Below are positions 1-6,131 of a stretch of 12,154 nt of DNA, piece by piece. Source of the DNA: SFDP01 sp051653625. Lineage in GTDB: Bacteria > Bacillota > Clostridia > Lachnospirales > Lachnospiraceae. A program made the translations under genes and the position numbers. Position 1 is the first letter of the stretch. Every line of letters begins with the position of its first letter. The notes beneath the pieces are model-generated. The model did no database searches and was not told the origin of the DNA. It saw only the letters and a program-made list of their open reading frames with translations. Location: assembly GCA_051653625.1 (NCBI GenBank), contig JBOFWM010000096.1:1-12154 (forward strand). The letters run 5' to 3'.

Positions 1-65
1 GTTTTGTGATGACTCAATTATACTGGTTTTTAGGGGGTCAATGTCTTTTTATTTGAAAAAAGTCA

Positions 66-71
66 TATAAT
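66..71 (+). promoter_or_regulatory. Possible -10 element ahead of the ktrA operon
   Basis: A perfect TATAAT lies about 90 bases before the ktrA start. At the ideal 17-base distance (43-48) there is only GTCTTT, a poor -35. An imperfect inverted repeat (41-50 against 57-66, one T-T mismatch) abuts the -10. The nearest TTGAAA (53-58) is too close to pair with it. This could be a weak or activated promoter, or a chance match in AT-rich DNA. The operon might instead be read from beyond the left edge. Confidence 0.3.
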
Positions 72-107
72 CCTTGAAAATATAGAGTTTTAAAGAAAGA
101 AACAAAG

Positions 108-136
108 AAAAAAAGGTAGTGAAATTTGACACTACC
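108..136 (-). terminator. Terminator-like hairpin on the minus strand, in the ktrA leader
   Basis: GGTAGTG (115-121) and CACTACC (130-136) form a perfect 7-bp stem around an 8-base loop. On the + strand it is preceded by a run of seven A (108-114) and is not followed by T. Read on the minus strand it is therefore a stem followed by seven U, the form of an intrinsic terminator. No minus-strand gene is visible to its right, so it might stop antisense transcription. On the + strand it would be a 5' leader hairpin ending 23 bases before the ktrA start codon. Structure is seen directly; function is inferred. Confidence 0.45.
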
Positions 137-159
137 ATAAATAGAAAGAAGAGGTAGAT

Positions 160-816
160 ATGAAGTCAGTTTTAGTAATTGGATTGGGGAGATTTGGAAA
201 TCACTTGGCGCAAAACCTTTTGAAACTCGGAAATGAAGTTATGATTATCGATAGAAGTGAAGAAAGAATAGCGGATCTTGTTCCTTATGCCACAAGTTCA
301 AAAATTGGAGATTGTACGAATCCAGAAGTATTAAGAGCACTTGGAGTAGGAAACTTTGATATCGTCTTTGTTTGTATTGGTACAAATTTTCAAAGTAGCT
401 TAGAGATTACAAGTCTTGCAAAAGAAATGGGAGCAAAACTAGTAATAAGTAAAGCCACAAGAGACATCCATGCAAAATTTTTATTGAAGAACGGAGCAGA
501 TGAAGTTATTTATCCAGATAAAGACATTGCTGAAAAATGTGCGGCTCGTTTTAGTATAAGTAATGTATTTGATTATATTGATTTAGGTCATGGCCATGCA
601 ATTTATGAAATACCACCTAGAGCGGATTGGATTGGAAAATCGATTCGTGCATCCAATATTGCTGCAAGGTATCGTATCTCTATTCTAGGAACTCGTGATT
701 CGGACGGAAATGCAAAAATTATGCCATCTGCTGATTATGTAATAAAAAAAGATGAGCATTTAATGGTATTAGCGGAAAATAAAATGATTGATGAAATTTT
801 AAGGAAAATTAGATAA
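160..816 (+). CDS. ktrA: KtrA/TrkA-type RCK potassium uptake regulatory subunit
   Basis: A 218-residue cytoplasmic protein with the two-domain plan of single-RCK KtrA proteins. Residues 1-130 form a Rossmann-type RCK_N domain: G8-x-G10-x-x-G13 follows the first strand (VLVIGLG) and acidic D31 ends the second, where nucleotide ribose is held. GDCTNPEVL at 50-58 matches the conserved GD-T-xxxL segment. Residues about 135-218 resemble the TrkA_C ligand-binding domain. In the family, a ring of such subunits gates a KtrB/TrkH membrane channel in response to ATP/ADP, and in Firmicutes often c-di-AMP. No channel gene is visible; it may lie left of the window or elsewhere. The start has AAGAAGAGG 5 bases upstream. 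The stop overlaps the next start by one base (TAATG), suggesting translational coupling to the methyltransferase. Confidence 0.9.
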   Translation: MKSVLVIGLGRFGNHLAQNLLKLGNEVMIIDRSEERIADLVPYATSSKIGDCTNPEVLRALGVGNFDIVFVCIGTNFQSSLEITSLAKEMGAKLVISKATRDIHAKFLLKNGADEVIYPDKDIAEKCAARFSISNVFDYIDLGHGHAIYEIPPRADWIGKSIRASNIAARYRISILGTRDSDGNAKIMPSADYVIKKDEHLMVLAENKMIDEILRKIR

Positions 817-1595
817 TGATTACATCTGTGTCAAATAGTAAAATAAAGCAAGTTGTAGCACTGCAACAATCTGCAAAAACAAGAAAAGAAAAAGAACTTT
901 TTATAATTGAGGGAAGTAAATTATTCCTTGAAGCAAGAAAAGAATGGATTTTAGAAGTATTTATTCTAGAATCCTTTTTTAAAGAGTGCACATTTTTAGA
1001 AACATTAAAAAATGTACCATATGAGATTGTATCAAAAGAAGTATTCAAAAAAATTTCCGATACAAAAACACCACAAGGAATTCTCTCTGTTTTAAAGCAA
1101 CCAAAATATGAATTAACAGAATTTTTCAAAAAAGATAATCCATATTTAATGGTATTAGAAGATTTGCAAGATCCTGGTAATTTAGGGACTATTTTTCGAA
1201 CAGCAGAAGGTGCTGGAATCGATGGAATTATTATGTCGAAAGAAACGGTTGATATCTTTAATCCAAAGACGATACGAGCAACCATGGGATCTATATTTCG
1301 CGTTCCTTTTTTATATGTAGATTCTTTAAAGGAGTGTATGAATCTCATGCATACAAAAGGAATCTCAACATACGCTGCACATTTAAATGGAGCGCAATTT
1401 TATGATTCGTTCGATTATAAAAAAGGGACTGCATTTTTAATCGGAAACGAAGGAAATGGATTAAAAGATATAACCACAAAAGAGGCAACAAATTTACTTA
1501 AAATTCCAATGAATGGAGAGTTAGAATCTTTAAATGCAGGCGTGGCAGCAGCAATTTTAATGTATGAAGGAAATAGACAAAGAAGGCAAGTGTAA
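816..1595 (+). CDS. SpoU/TrmH-family RNA 2'-O-methyltransferase
   Basis: A 259-residue protein of the usual length for this SPOUT family, which transfers a methyl group from SAM to a ribose 2'-OH in rRNA or tRNA. Residues 1-95 resemble the SpoU substrate-binding N domain (MITSVSNSKIK at the start, EG at 32-33, PQGILSVL at 87-94). The trefoil-knot catalytic domain follows. Motif 1 is D119-PGNLGTIFRTA with N122 and R128, motif 2 is IGNEGNGL at 209-216, and motif 3 is IPM...ESLNAGVAAAI at 230-247. The N-terminal domain makes a 23S rRNA target more likely than tRNA, but the exact nucleotide cannot be read from sequence. AAGGA at 801-805 inside ktrA serves as ribosome binding site. In many Firmicutes such a gene precedes pheST; here it sits between ktrA and proC. 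Confidence 0.9.
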   Translation: MITSVSNSKIKQVVALQQSAKTRKEKELFIIEGSKLFLEARKEWILEVFILESFFKECTFLETLKNVPYEIVSKEVFKKISDTKTPQGILSVLKQPKYELTEFFKKDNPYLMVLEDLQDPGNLGTIFRTAEGAGIDGIIMSKETVDIFNPKTIRATMGSIFRVPFLYVDSLKECMNLMHTKGISTYAAHLNGAQFYDSFDYKKGTAFLIGNEGNGLKDITTKEATNLLKIPMNGELESLNAGVAAAILMYEGNRQRRQV

Positions 1596-1613
1596 CGAAA
1601 AAGGAGAAGAAAA

Positions 1614-2405
1614 ATGATTGGATTTATTGGGGCTGGAAATATGACAAAAGCCATTCTTTCTGGCATGATAAAAAAAGAAATACAACCATCAAATCAAATA
1701 ATAGTATCTAGAAGAAATGAAGAAGCACTACGTCAAATAAAAGATGAATTTCAAGTTGAAGTAACAACAGATAATAAAGAAGTTGCAAAAAAATCCGCTA
1801 TTCTAATTTTTGCTGTTAAGCCGCAATTTTTACAAGAAGTGATAAGAGAAGTAAAAGAAGATCTTAGAGAAGATCAGCTAATTATTTCTATTGCAGCAGG
1901 AAAAAGTATTTCTTGGTTAGAGCAAGAATTAGGAAATAAAACAAAAATTATAAGATGTATGCCAAATACGCCTCTTTTGGTTTTAGAAGGAGCAACGGGA
2001 ATTTGTAAAAATACAAAGGTAAAACAGGAGGAAGTTGAACAAATAAGAACACTGTTTGAATGTATGGGAAGTGCATATATAATAGAAGAAAGACTGATGG
2101 ATGCACAAGGAGCAGTATGTGGAAGTTCTCCGGCGTTTGTTTTTATGTTTATGGAAGCATTAGCAGATGCGGCAGTATTAGGTGGAATTCCAAGAAATAC
2201 TGCATACGAAATGGCGGCTCAAAGTGTAATGGGAAGTGCGAAATTAATGTTAGAAAGTAAGTTACACCCAGGTGTATTAAAAGACCAAGTTTGCTCACCG
2301 GGAGGAACTACAATTGAAGGTGTAAAAGTATTAGAAGAAATGGGAATGAAAGCTGCTGTTATGAATGCAGTTGAAGCATGTATTGATAAATCAAAACGGT
2401 TATAG
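1614..2405 (+). CDS. proC: Pyrroline-5-carboxylate reductase
   Basis: Catalyses the last step of proline synthesis, reducing 1-pyrroline-5-carboxylate to proline with NAD(P)H in the cytoplasm. At 263 residues it has the normal family length. The N-terminal Rossmann fold begins IGFIGAGNM (2-10) with the G6-x-G8 nucleotide loop. AVKPQ (67-71) and MPNTP (116-120) are standard ProC landmarks. The C-terminal helical dimer domain contains CGSSPAFVFMFMEALADA (169-186) and the signature ending VCSPGGTTIEG (226-236). No catalytic element appears missing. AAGGAG at 1601-1606 lies 7 bases before the ATG, and the gap after the methyltransferase is 18 bases, so it is probably the third gene of the ktrA operon. 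No intrinsic terminator follows, so some read-through into the hydrolase is possible. Confidence 0.96.
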   Translation: MIGFIGAGNMTKAILSGMIKKEIQPSNQIIVSRRNEEALRQIKDEFQVEVTTDNKEVAKKSAILIFAVKPQFLQEVIREVKEDLREDQLIISIAAGKSISWLEQELGNKTKIIRCMPNTPLLVLEGATGICKNTKVKQEEVEQIRTLFECMGSAYIIEERLMDAQGAVCGSSPAFVFMFMEALADAAVLGGIPRNTAYEMAAQSVMGSAKLMLESKLHPGVLKDQVCSPGGTTIEGVKVLEEMGMKAAVMNAVEACIDKSKRL

Positions 2406-2427
2406 AGTCTGGAAAAAACTTGAAAAC

Positions 2428-2459
2428 TTGACAAATTTTATTTACTTTGTTAGTATAAT
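2428..2459 (+). promoter_or_regulatory. Probable sigma-A promoter P1 of the cell wall hydrolase gene
   Basis: A perfect -35 TTGACA (2428-2433) is followed 17 bases later by TAGTAT (2451-2456), preceded by an extended -10 TG at 2448-2449. A perfect TATAAT (2454-2459) overlaps it at a 20-base spacing, too long for that -35. The -35 is the second of two tandem octamers, ACTTGAAA and ACTTGACA (2418-2433). The start of transcription would be near 2463-2466, giving a leader of about 70 bases. ACTTTGT (2444-2450) is repeated in inverted form at 2476-2482, flanking the -10. Confidence 0.65.
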
Positions 2460-2469
2460 TTCGTAATAT

Positions 2470-2498
2470 TTGTTCACAAAGTTGTAATATATTATAAT
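2470..2498 (+). promoter_or_regulatory. Possible second promoter P2 of the cell wall hydrolase gene
   Basis: TTGTTC (2470-2475, a weak -35) and a perfect TATAAT (2493-2498) are separated by 17 bases. Transcription would begin near 2505. The -10 lies inside the AT-rich palindrome at 2481-2511. In such AT-rich sequence a chance TATAAT is likely, so this is less certain than P1. Confidence 0.35.
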
Positions 2499-2511
2499 AT
2501 AATATAACAAC
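2481..2511 (+). repeat. AT-rich imperfect palindrome upstream of the hydrolase gene
   Basis: The 31-base element starts GTTGT-A-ATAT and ends ATAT-A-ACAAC, so its outer arms pair except for one A-A mismatch. The core is a near-palindrome of TTATAAT-like sequence. It lies between P1 and the ribosome binding site, covering the P2 -10. It could be an operator for a dimeric repressor or a hairpin in the P1 transcript; no T-run follows, so it is not a terminator. Confidence 0.5.
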
Positions 2512-2533
2512 TGAAAAGAAGGAGTAGAATTAT

Positions 2534-3616
2534 ATGAAAGTAGATAGTAAGAAGTTGTTTCGCCTTATAATGTGTATGGCAGTTACAATTGCATTAAGCA
2601 TAGGATTAGGAGAAGCAACGGTTTTGGCAACAGGAATTGACGGGATTACAAGTTTACACATAGGTGCAGCAGAAGTGGTAGGTGAAATCGACACATTATC
2701 AAATGATGAGATTATATATACCGCAAGACTTGTACAAGAAGAAAAAGAAAGAGAAGCTTCCACAGGTCTTTTTATGGCAACTGTTACAACATCCATGAAT
2801 GTTAGAGAAGAGCCAAATGCAGAATCAAAAAAAGTAGGTTATTTATATGCGGATTGTGGTGGAGAAATCCTAGAGAAAGTAGAAGGATGGACGAAGATTA
2901 AATCAGGCAATCTAATTGGTTGGGCAAATGATGAATATTTAGTATTTGGGACAGAGGCATTAACGATAGCAAAAGATGTAGGAAGAACGATAGCAACTAT
3001 AAATGCAGATACACTTCGTGTTAGAAAAGAAGGAAGTGAAGAAGCAGAGGTATGGGGTCTTGTAGAAAAAGGCGAAACATTAGAAGCAGTTGAGGAAGAA
3101 AGCACAGATCAATGGTTAGCAATTAATTTTGAAGGAGACCTAGGATACATTAGTGCAGAATATGCAGAATTAAATTTTAAAGTAGATCACGGTGAAACGT
3201 TTGATGAAATAGAAGAACGTGAGAAAAAAGAAAAAGCAGAAAAATTAAAGAAAATTGCATCAGAAGGAGCATCTGCACTTGGAACAACGGATGAAGTTCT
3301 TCTTGCAGCATTAATACAATGTGAAGCAGGTAATCAACCATATGAAGGTCAGGTTGCAGTAGGAGCAGTTGTAATAAATCGTATGAAGAGTGGAGCATAT
3401 CCTAATACGTTAGCAGGAGTTATATATGCATCAGGGCAATTTACTCCAGCTGCAAGTGGTAAAGTCGAAGCACGCATAAATAAAGGTGTTAAAGATTCTT
3501 GTTTACAAGCTGCAAGAGCCGCTTTAAATGGAGAAACAACAGTTGGAGGAGCTATGCATTTTAGACGTGCAGGTTCAAGAGATGGTATTGTAATTGGAAA
3601 TCATGTATTTTGGTAA
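2534..3616 (+). CDS. Secreted cell wall hydrolase with two SH3b domains and a SleB-like (Hydrolase_2) domain
   Basis: A 360-residue exported protein. Residues 1-33 look like a signal peptide: KK at 6-7, a hydrophobic stretch about 9-24, then a small-residue region ending near ATVLATG. Two bacterial SH3-type domains follow, about 80-140 (TTSMNVREEP...GWTKIKSGNLIGW) and 150-213 (ADTLRVRKEG...WLAINFEGDLGYI). They probably bind peptidoglycan. A charged, helix-prone linker rich in E and K (222-240) leads to a Hydrolase_2 domain at 253-360, beginning LLAALIQCEAGNQPYEGQVA. E264 fits the catalytic Glu of SleB-type lytic transglycosylases. The C-terminus MHFR...IVIGNHVFW is typical of the clostridial members. 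SleB acts in spore germination, but this protein's vegetative-type promoter and SH3 domains fit wall turnover as well. AAGGAG (2519-2524) lies 9 bases before the ATG. It appears monocistronic. Confidence 0.88.
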   Translation: MKVDSKKLFRLIMCMAVTIALSIGLGEATVLATGIDGITSLHIGAAEVVGEIDTLSNDEIIYTARLVQEEKEREASTGLFMATVTTSMNVREEPNAESKKVGYLYADCGGEILEKVEGWTKIKSGNLIGWANDEYLVFGTEALTIAKDVGRTIATINADTLRVRKEGSEEAEVWGLVEKGETLEAVEEESTDQWLAINFEGDLGYISAEYAELNFKVDHGETFDEIEEREKKEKAEKLKKIASEGASALGTTDEVLLAALIQCEAGNQPYEGQVAVGAVVINRMKSGAYPNTLAGVIYASGQFTPAASGKVEARINKGVKDSCLQAARAALNGETTVGGAMHFRRAGSRDGIVIGNHVFW

Positions 3617-3620
3617 TATG

Positions 3621-3649
3621 TTGACTAATCAGTAGCTAAGAAGTACAAT
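3621..3649 (+). promoter_or_regulatory. Sigma-A promoter of the nfeD-SPFH operon
   Basis: TTGACT (3621-3626) and TACAAT (3644-3649), five of six matches each, are separated by exactly 17 bases. The predicted transcription start is near 3656, leaving a leader of about 32 bases that carries the GGAGAGGAG ribosome binding site. The promoter starts only four bases after the hydrolase stop codon. No terminator separates the two genes. Confidence 0.7.
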
Positions 3650-3687
3650 GAGACTATAGCATTTGTATGGAGAGGAGCTGAAAAAAT

Positions 3688-4137
3688 ATGACATATGACA
3701 CAATTTTTGTCTGGCTAATTATTTTAGTGGTTTTAGTAGTAATTGAACTTGCAACAATGGGACTTACAACCATATGGTTTGCAGGTGGCGCATTAGTAGC
3801 TATGATTTTAAGTATGTTTAATGCACCAGTATTTTTACAGTTTGTTGTTTTTTTAGTAGTTTCTATTGTAATGTTATATTATACAAGGCCTTTAGCAGCA
3901 AAATATTTTAACAAAGACCGTATAAAAACAAACGCAGAGGGATTAATAGGAAAGCAAGCAATTGTAACTTCTGTAATTAATAACTTGCAAGGAGAAGGAC
4001 ACGTAACTATTAATGGTATGGAATGGTCTGCTAAATCCGTTACAGAAGAACACATTATTGCAGAAGGAACTGTTGTTAGAGTAGTTGCAATTGCAGGTGT
4101 AAAACTAATTGTAGAAGAAAGAAAAGAGGTAATATAA
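3688..4137 (+). CDS. NfeD-like short membrane protein
   Basis: A 149-residue integral membrane protein with the layout of short NfeD proteins. Three hydrophobic segments (about 6-23, 26-43 and 47-65) are followed by a soluble C-terminal domain at 85-145. That domain begins GLIGKQAIVTSV, continues GHVTINGMEWSAKS and ends VRVVAIAGVKLIVE, the small OB-fold beta-barrel of the family. It lacks the N-terminal ClpP-like protease of long NfeD. NfeD proteins are typically encoded beside a stomatin or flotillin partner, as here, and are thought to act with it in membrane organisation or quality control. AGGAG at 3673-3677 is 10 bases from the ATG. The stop codon is one base from the next start, so the two proteins are probably made in balanced amounts. 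Confidence 0.9.
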   Translation: MTYDTIFVWLIILVVLVVIELATMGLTTIWFAGGALVAMILSMFNAPVFLQFVVFLVVSIVMLYYTRPLAAKYFNKDRIKTNAEGLIGKQAIVTSVINNLQGEGHVTINGMEWSAKSVTEEHIIAEGTVVRVVAIAGVKLIVEERKEVI

Positions 4138-4138
4138 T

Positions 4139-5050
4139 ATGTTGTTTGCATTGATTTTATTAGTACTTATCGTAATTATTCTTAGTTCATGTATTAAAAT
4201 TGTACCTCAAGCGTATGCATACGTTGTAGAACGTCTTGGAGCTTATCAAGGAACTTGGTCTGTTGGTCTTCATGTGATGATTCCATTTATGGATAGAGTT
4301 GCGAAAAAAGTGATATTAAAAGAACAAGTTGTAGATTTTGCACCACAACCAGTTATTACAAAAGATAATGTTACAATGCGTATTGATACCGTTGTATTTT
4401 TTCAAATTACAGATCCAAAATTATTTGCATATGGTGTAGAAAATCCAATTATGGCAATTGAAAATTTAACAGCAACAACATTACGTAATATTATTGGAGA
4501 TTTAGAATTAGATCAAACACTTACATCAAGAGAGACAATCAATACAAAGATGAGAGCATCACTAGATGTAGCAACAGATCCATGGGGAATTAAAGTAAAT
4601 CGTGTGGAATTAAAAAATATTATTCCACCTGCTGAAATACAAAATGCAATGGAAAAACAAATGAAAGCAGAACGTGAACGTCGTGAAGCGGTAACAAGAG
4701 CAGAGGGTGAGAAAAAAGCAAGTGTAACCGTTTCAGAAGGTAGAAAAGCATCTGCAATTCTAGAAGCTGAGGCAGAGAAACAATCAGCAATTCTTCGAGG
4801 TGAAGCTCAAAAGGAAAGATTGATTCGTGAAGCAGAAGGTCAAGCAGAAGCAATCTTAAAAGTACAACAAGCAACAGCAGAAGGAATCCGAATGATTCGT
4901 GAAGCAGGAGCGGATGAAGCTGTTATTAAGTTAAAGAGTTTAGAGGCATTTGCAAAAGCAGCAGATGGTCAGGCAACAAAGATTATTATTCCATCAGAAA
5001 TTCAGGGGTTAGCTGGCTTAGCGACAACTGTTCAAGAATTAATGAAGTAA
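4139..5050 (+). CDS. SPFH-domain stomatin-like protein (QmcA/HflC-like)
   Basis: A 303-residue membrane-anchored protein. Residues 1-18 form one hydrophobic N-terminal segment. The SPFH/prohibitin-homology domain follows, about 20-185: VPQAYAYVVERLGAYQGTWSVGLH, MIPFMDRV, then ITKDNVTMRIDTVVFFQI and VNRVELKNIIPP, all characteristic of the stomatin/QmcA branch. Residues 175-260 are a long Ala/Glu/Lys/Arg-rich coiled coil with recurring E-A-E and A-I-L units. Family members form large cage- or ring-like oligomers that define membrane microdomains and often regulate membrane proteases. Its NfeD partner lies immediately upstream, and GAGG inside that gene's end (4126-4129) provides the ribosome binding site. 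The cell role of this pair is unproven. LSSC at 15-18 resembles a lipobox, but SPFH anchors are not normally lipoproteins. Confidence 0.92.
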   Translation: MLFALILLVLIVIILSSCIKIVPQAYAYVVERLGAYQGTWSVGLHVMIPFMDRVAKKVILKEQVVDFAPQPVITKDNVTMRIDTVVFFQITDPKLFAYGVENPIMAIENLTATTLRNIIGDLELDQTLTSRETINTKMRASLDVATDPWGIKVNRVELKNIIPPAEIQNAMEKQMKAERERREAVTRAEGEKKASVTVSEGRKASAILEAEAEKQSAILRGEAQKERLIREAEGQAEAILKVQQATAEGIRMIREAGADEAVIKLKSLEAFAKAADGQATKIIIPSEIQGLAGLATTVQELMK

Positions 5051-5055
5051 ATTAC

Positions 5056-5084
5056 TTGCAAACAAAAGTCCTACACATTATAAT
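5056..5084 (+). promoter_or_regulatory. Probable argF operon promoter nested in the upstream terminator
   Basis: TTGCAA (5056-5061, four of six matches) and a perfect TATAAT (5079-5084) are separated by exactly 17 bases. The -10 coincides with the loop of the terminator hairpin at 5064-5101. Transcription would begin near 5091, inside the 3' arm of the stem, so the argF mRNA would lack the 5' arm and could not refold the terminator. The leader would be about 42 bases. No other good promoter lies between the terminator and argF. Confidence 0.55.
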
Positions 5085-5101
5085 CGGTGTAGGACTTTTT
5101 T
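5064..5101 (+). terminator. Intrinsic terminator after the nfeD-SPFH operon
   Basis: AAAAGTCCTACAC (5064-5076) pairs perfectly with GTGTAGGACTTTT (5087-5099), a 13-bp stem with a 10-base loop. It ends in a run of six T (5096-5101). It begins 14 bases after the SPFH stop codon. The A-rich 5' side also permits weaker termination on the opposite strand. Confidence 0.92.
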
Positions 5102-5121
5102 CGTAATGATAGCACACAGAT

Positions 5122-5127
5122 GGAGGA
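5122..5127 (+). promoter_or_regulatory. Ribosome binding site fixing the argF start
   Basis: GGAGGA lies 5 bases before the ATG at 5133. An earlier in-frame ATG at 5106 would place this site inside the coding region. It would also add nine residues not expected in ornithine carbamoyltransferases, so 5133 is chosen. Confidence 0.85.
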
Positions 5128-5132
5128 TAACG

Positions 5133-6131
5133 ATGAATTTAACAGGACGTCATTTTTTGAAATTACTAGATTATACAACACAGGAGATAGAATATTTACT
5201 AGATTTATCTGCCACATTAAAGGAAAAGAAGAAACAAGGAATTTTAGTTGATGTATTACGCGGAAAAAATATAGCACTTATTTTTGAAAAAACAAGCACA
5301 AGAACAAGATGTGCATTTGAAGTTGCTGCACATGATTTAGGGATGGGAACAACTTACTTAGATCCTACTGGTTCACAAATTGGAAAAAAAGAAAGTATTG
5401 CTGATACAGCTCGCGTATTAGGTGGGATGTATGAAGGAATTGAATATAGAGGATACGGACAAGAAATTGTAGAAACATTAGCCAAACATGCTGGTGTACC
5501 AGTTTGGAATGGTTTGACAAATGAATTTCATCCAACACAAATGTTGGCAGATTTACTTACAATCAAAGAAGAATTTGGAACCTTAAAAGGGATTCGATTT
5601 GTTTATATGGGAGATGCACGCTACAACATGGGGAATTCATTAATGGTAGCTTGTGCAAAAATGGGAATGCACTTTACAGCATGTGCCCCAAAGGAATACT
5701 TTCCTGAAGAAGAATTAGTAGCTACATGCAAAGAAATTGCAAAAACGACAGGTGGAAGTATAACATTGACAGAAGATGTTCAAGTAGCAACTACAAATAA
5801 AGATGTTGTATGTACAGATGTATGGGTTTCTATGGGAGAAGCCGATGAAGTATGGGAAAGTAGAATTCAAGAATTAACACCATATAAAGTTACAAAAGAA
5901 GTAATGGAACGTGCAGGAGAAAAAGCAATATTTATGCATTGCTTACCAGCATTTCATGATCTTGAAACAACCATTGGTGCAAAAATGGGAGAAAAATTTG
6001 CCATCACTGAAATGGAAGTTACAAATGAAGTATTTGAATCAAGCGCGTCAAGAGTGTTTGAAGAAGCAGAAAATAGAATGCATACAATCAAAGCTGTAAT
6101 TGCTGCAACACTTGGAGCAGATTTTTCATGA
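5133..6131 (+). CDS. argF: Ornithine carbamoyltransferase
   Basis: Joins carbamoyl phosphate and L-ornithine to give citrulline, the sixth step of arginine synthesis; the catabolic ArcB enzyme runs the reverse reaction. With the start at 5133 the protein is 332 residues, normal for the family. Carbamoyl-phosphate binding is shown by STRTR (55-59) and HPTQ (133-136). The ornithine side is shown by D229-xxx-SMG (233-235) and HCLP (269-272), which together separate it from aspartate carbamoyltransferase. The C-terminus ENRMHTIKAVIAATL is typical. No arginine deiminase or carbamate kinase lies nearby, so the anabolic name is used, but sequence alone does not exclude a catabolic role. I saw no obvious ArgR box. 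The stop overlaps the birA start (ATGA), so translation is probably coupled. Confidence 0.95.
   Translation: MNLTGRHFLKLLDYTTQEIEYLLDLSATLKEKKKQGILVDVLRGKNIALIFEKTSTRTRCAFEVAAHDLGMGTTYLDPTGSQIGKKESIADTARVLGGMYEGIEYRGYGQEIVETLAKHAGVPVWNGLTNEFHPTQMLADLLTIKEEFGTLKGIRFVYMGDARYNMGNSLMVACAKMGMHFTACAPKEYFPEEELVATCKEIAKTTGGSITLTEDVQVATTNKDVVCTDVWVSMGEADEVWESRIQELTPYKVTKEVMERAGEKAIFMHCLPAFHDLETTIGAKMGEKFAITEMEVTNEVFESSASRVFEEAENRMHTIKAVIAATLGADFS

Noticed and set aside
1..70. Open + strand frame from the window edge to a TAA at 68-70, possibly the end of an upstream gene such as ktrB
   Set aside because: Only about 22 codons; the sequence does not resemble the C-terminus of a KtrB/TrkH channel and overlaps promoter-like bases.
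126..131. TTGACA in the ktrA leader as a -35 element
   Set aside because: It is partly inside the hairpin and the bases 17 downstream (149-154) are AAGAGG, the ribosome binding region, not a -10.
809..1348. Long minus-strand open frame opposite the methyltransferase gene
   Set aside because: It lies wholly opposite a well-supported SpoU/TrmH gene, has no family-like motifs, and is best explained by the AT-rich codon pattern of the + strand gene.
4620..4920. Repetitive Glu/Ala/Lys codons in the SPFH gene as a DNA repeat
   Set aside because: The pattern follows the coiled-coil heptads of the protein; no exact tandem DNA repeat is present.
5106..5132. Nine-residue N-terminal extension of argF
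   Set aside because: The strong GGAGGA at 5122-5127 lies inside it, and MNLTGRHFLKLLDYT is the normal family start.
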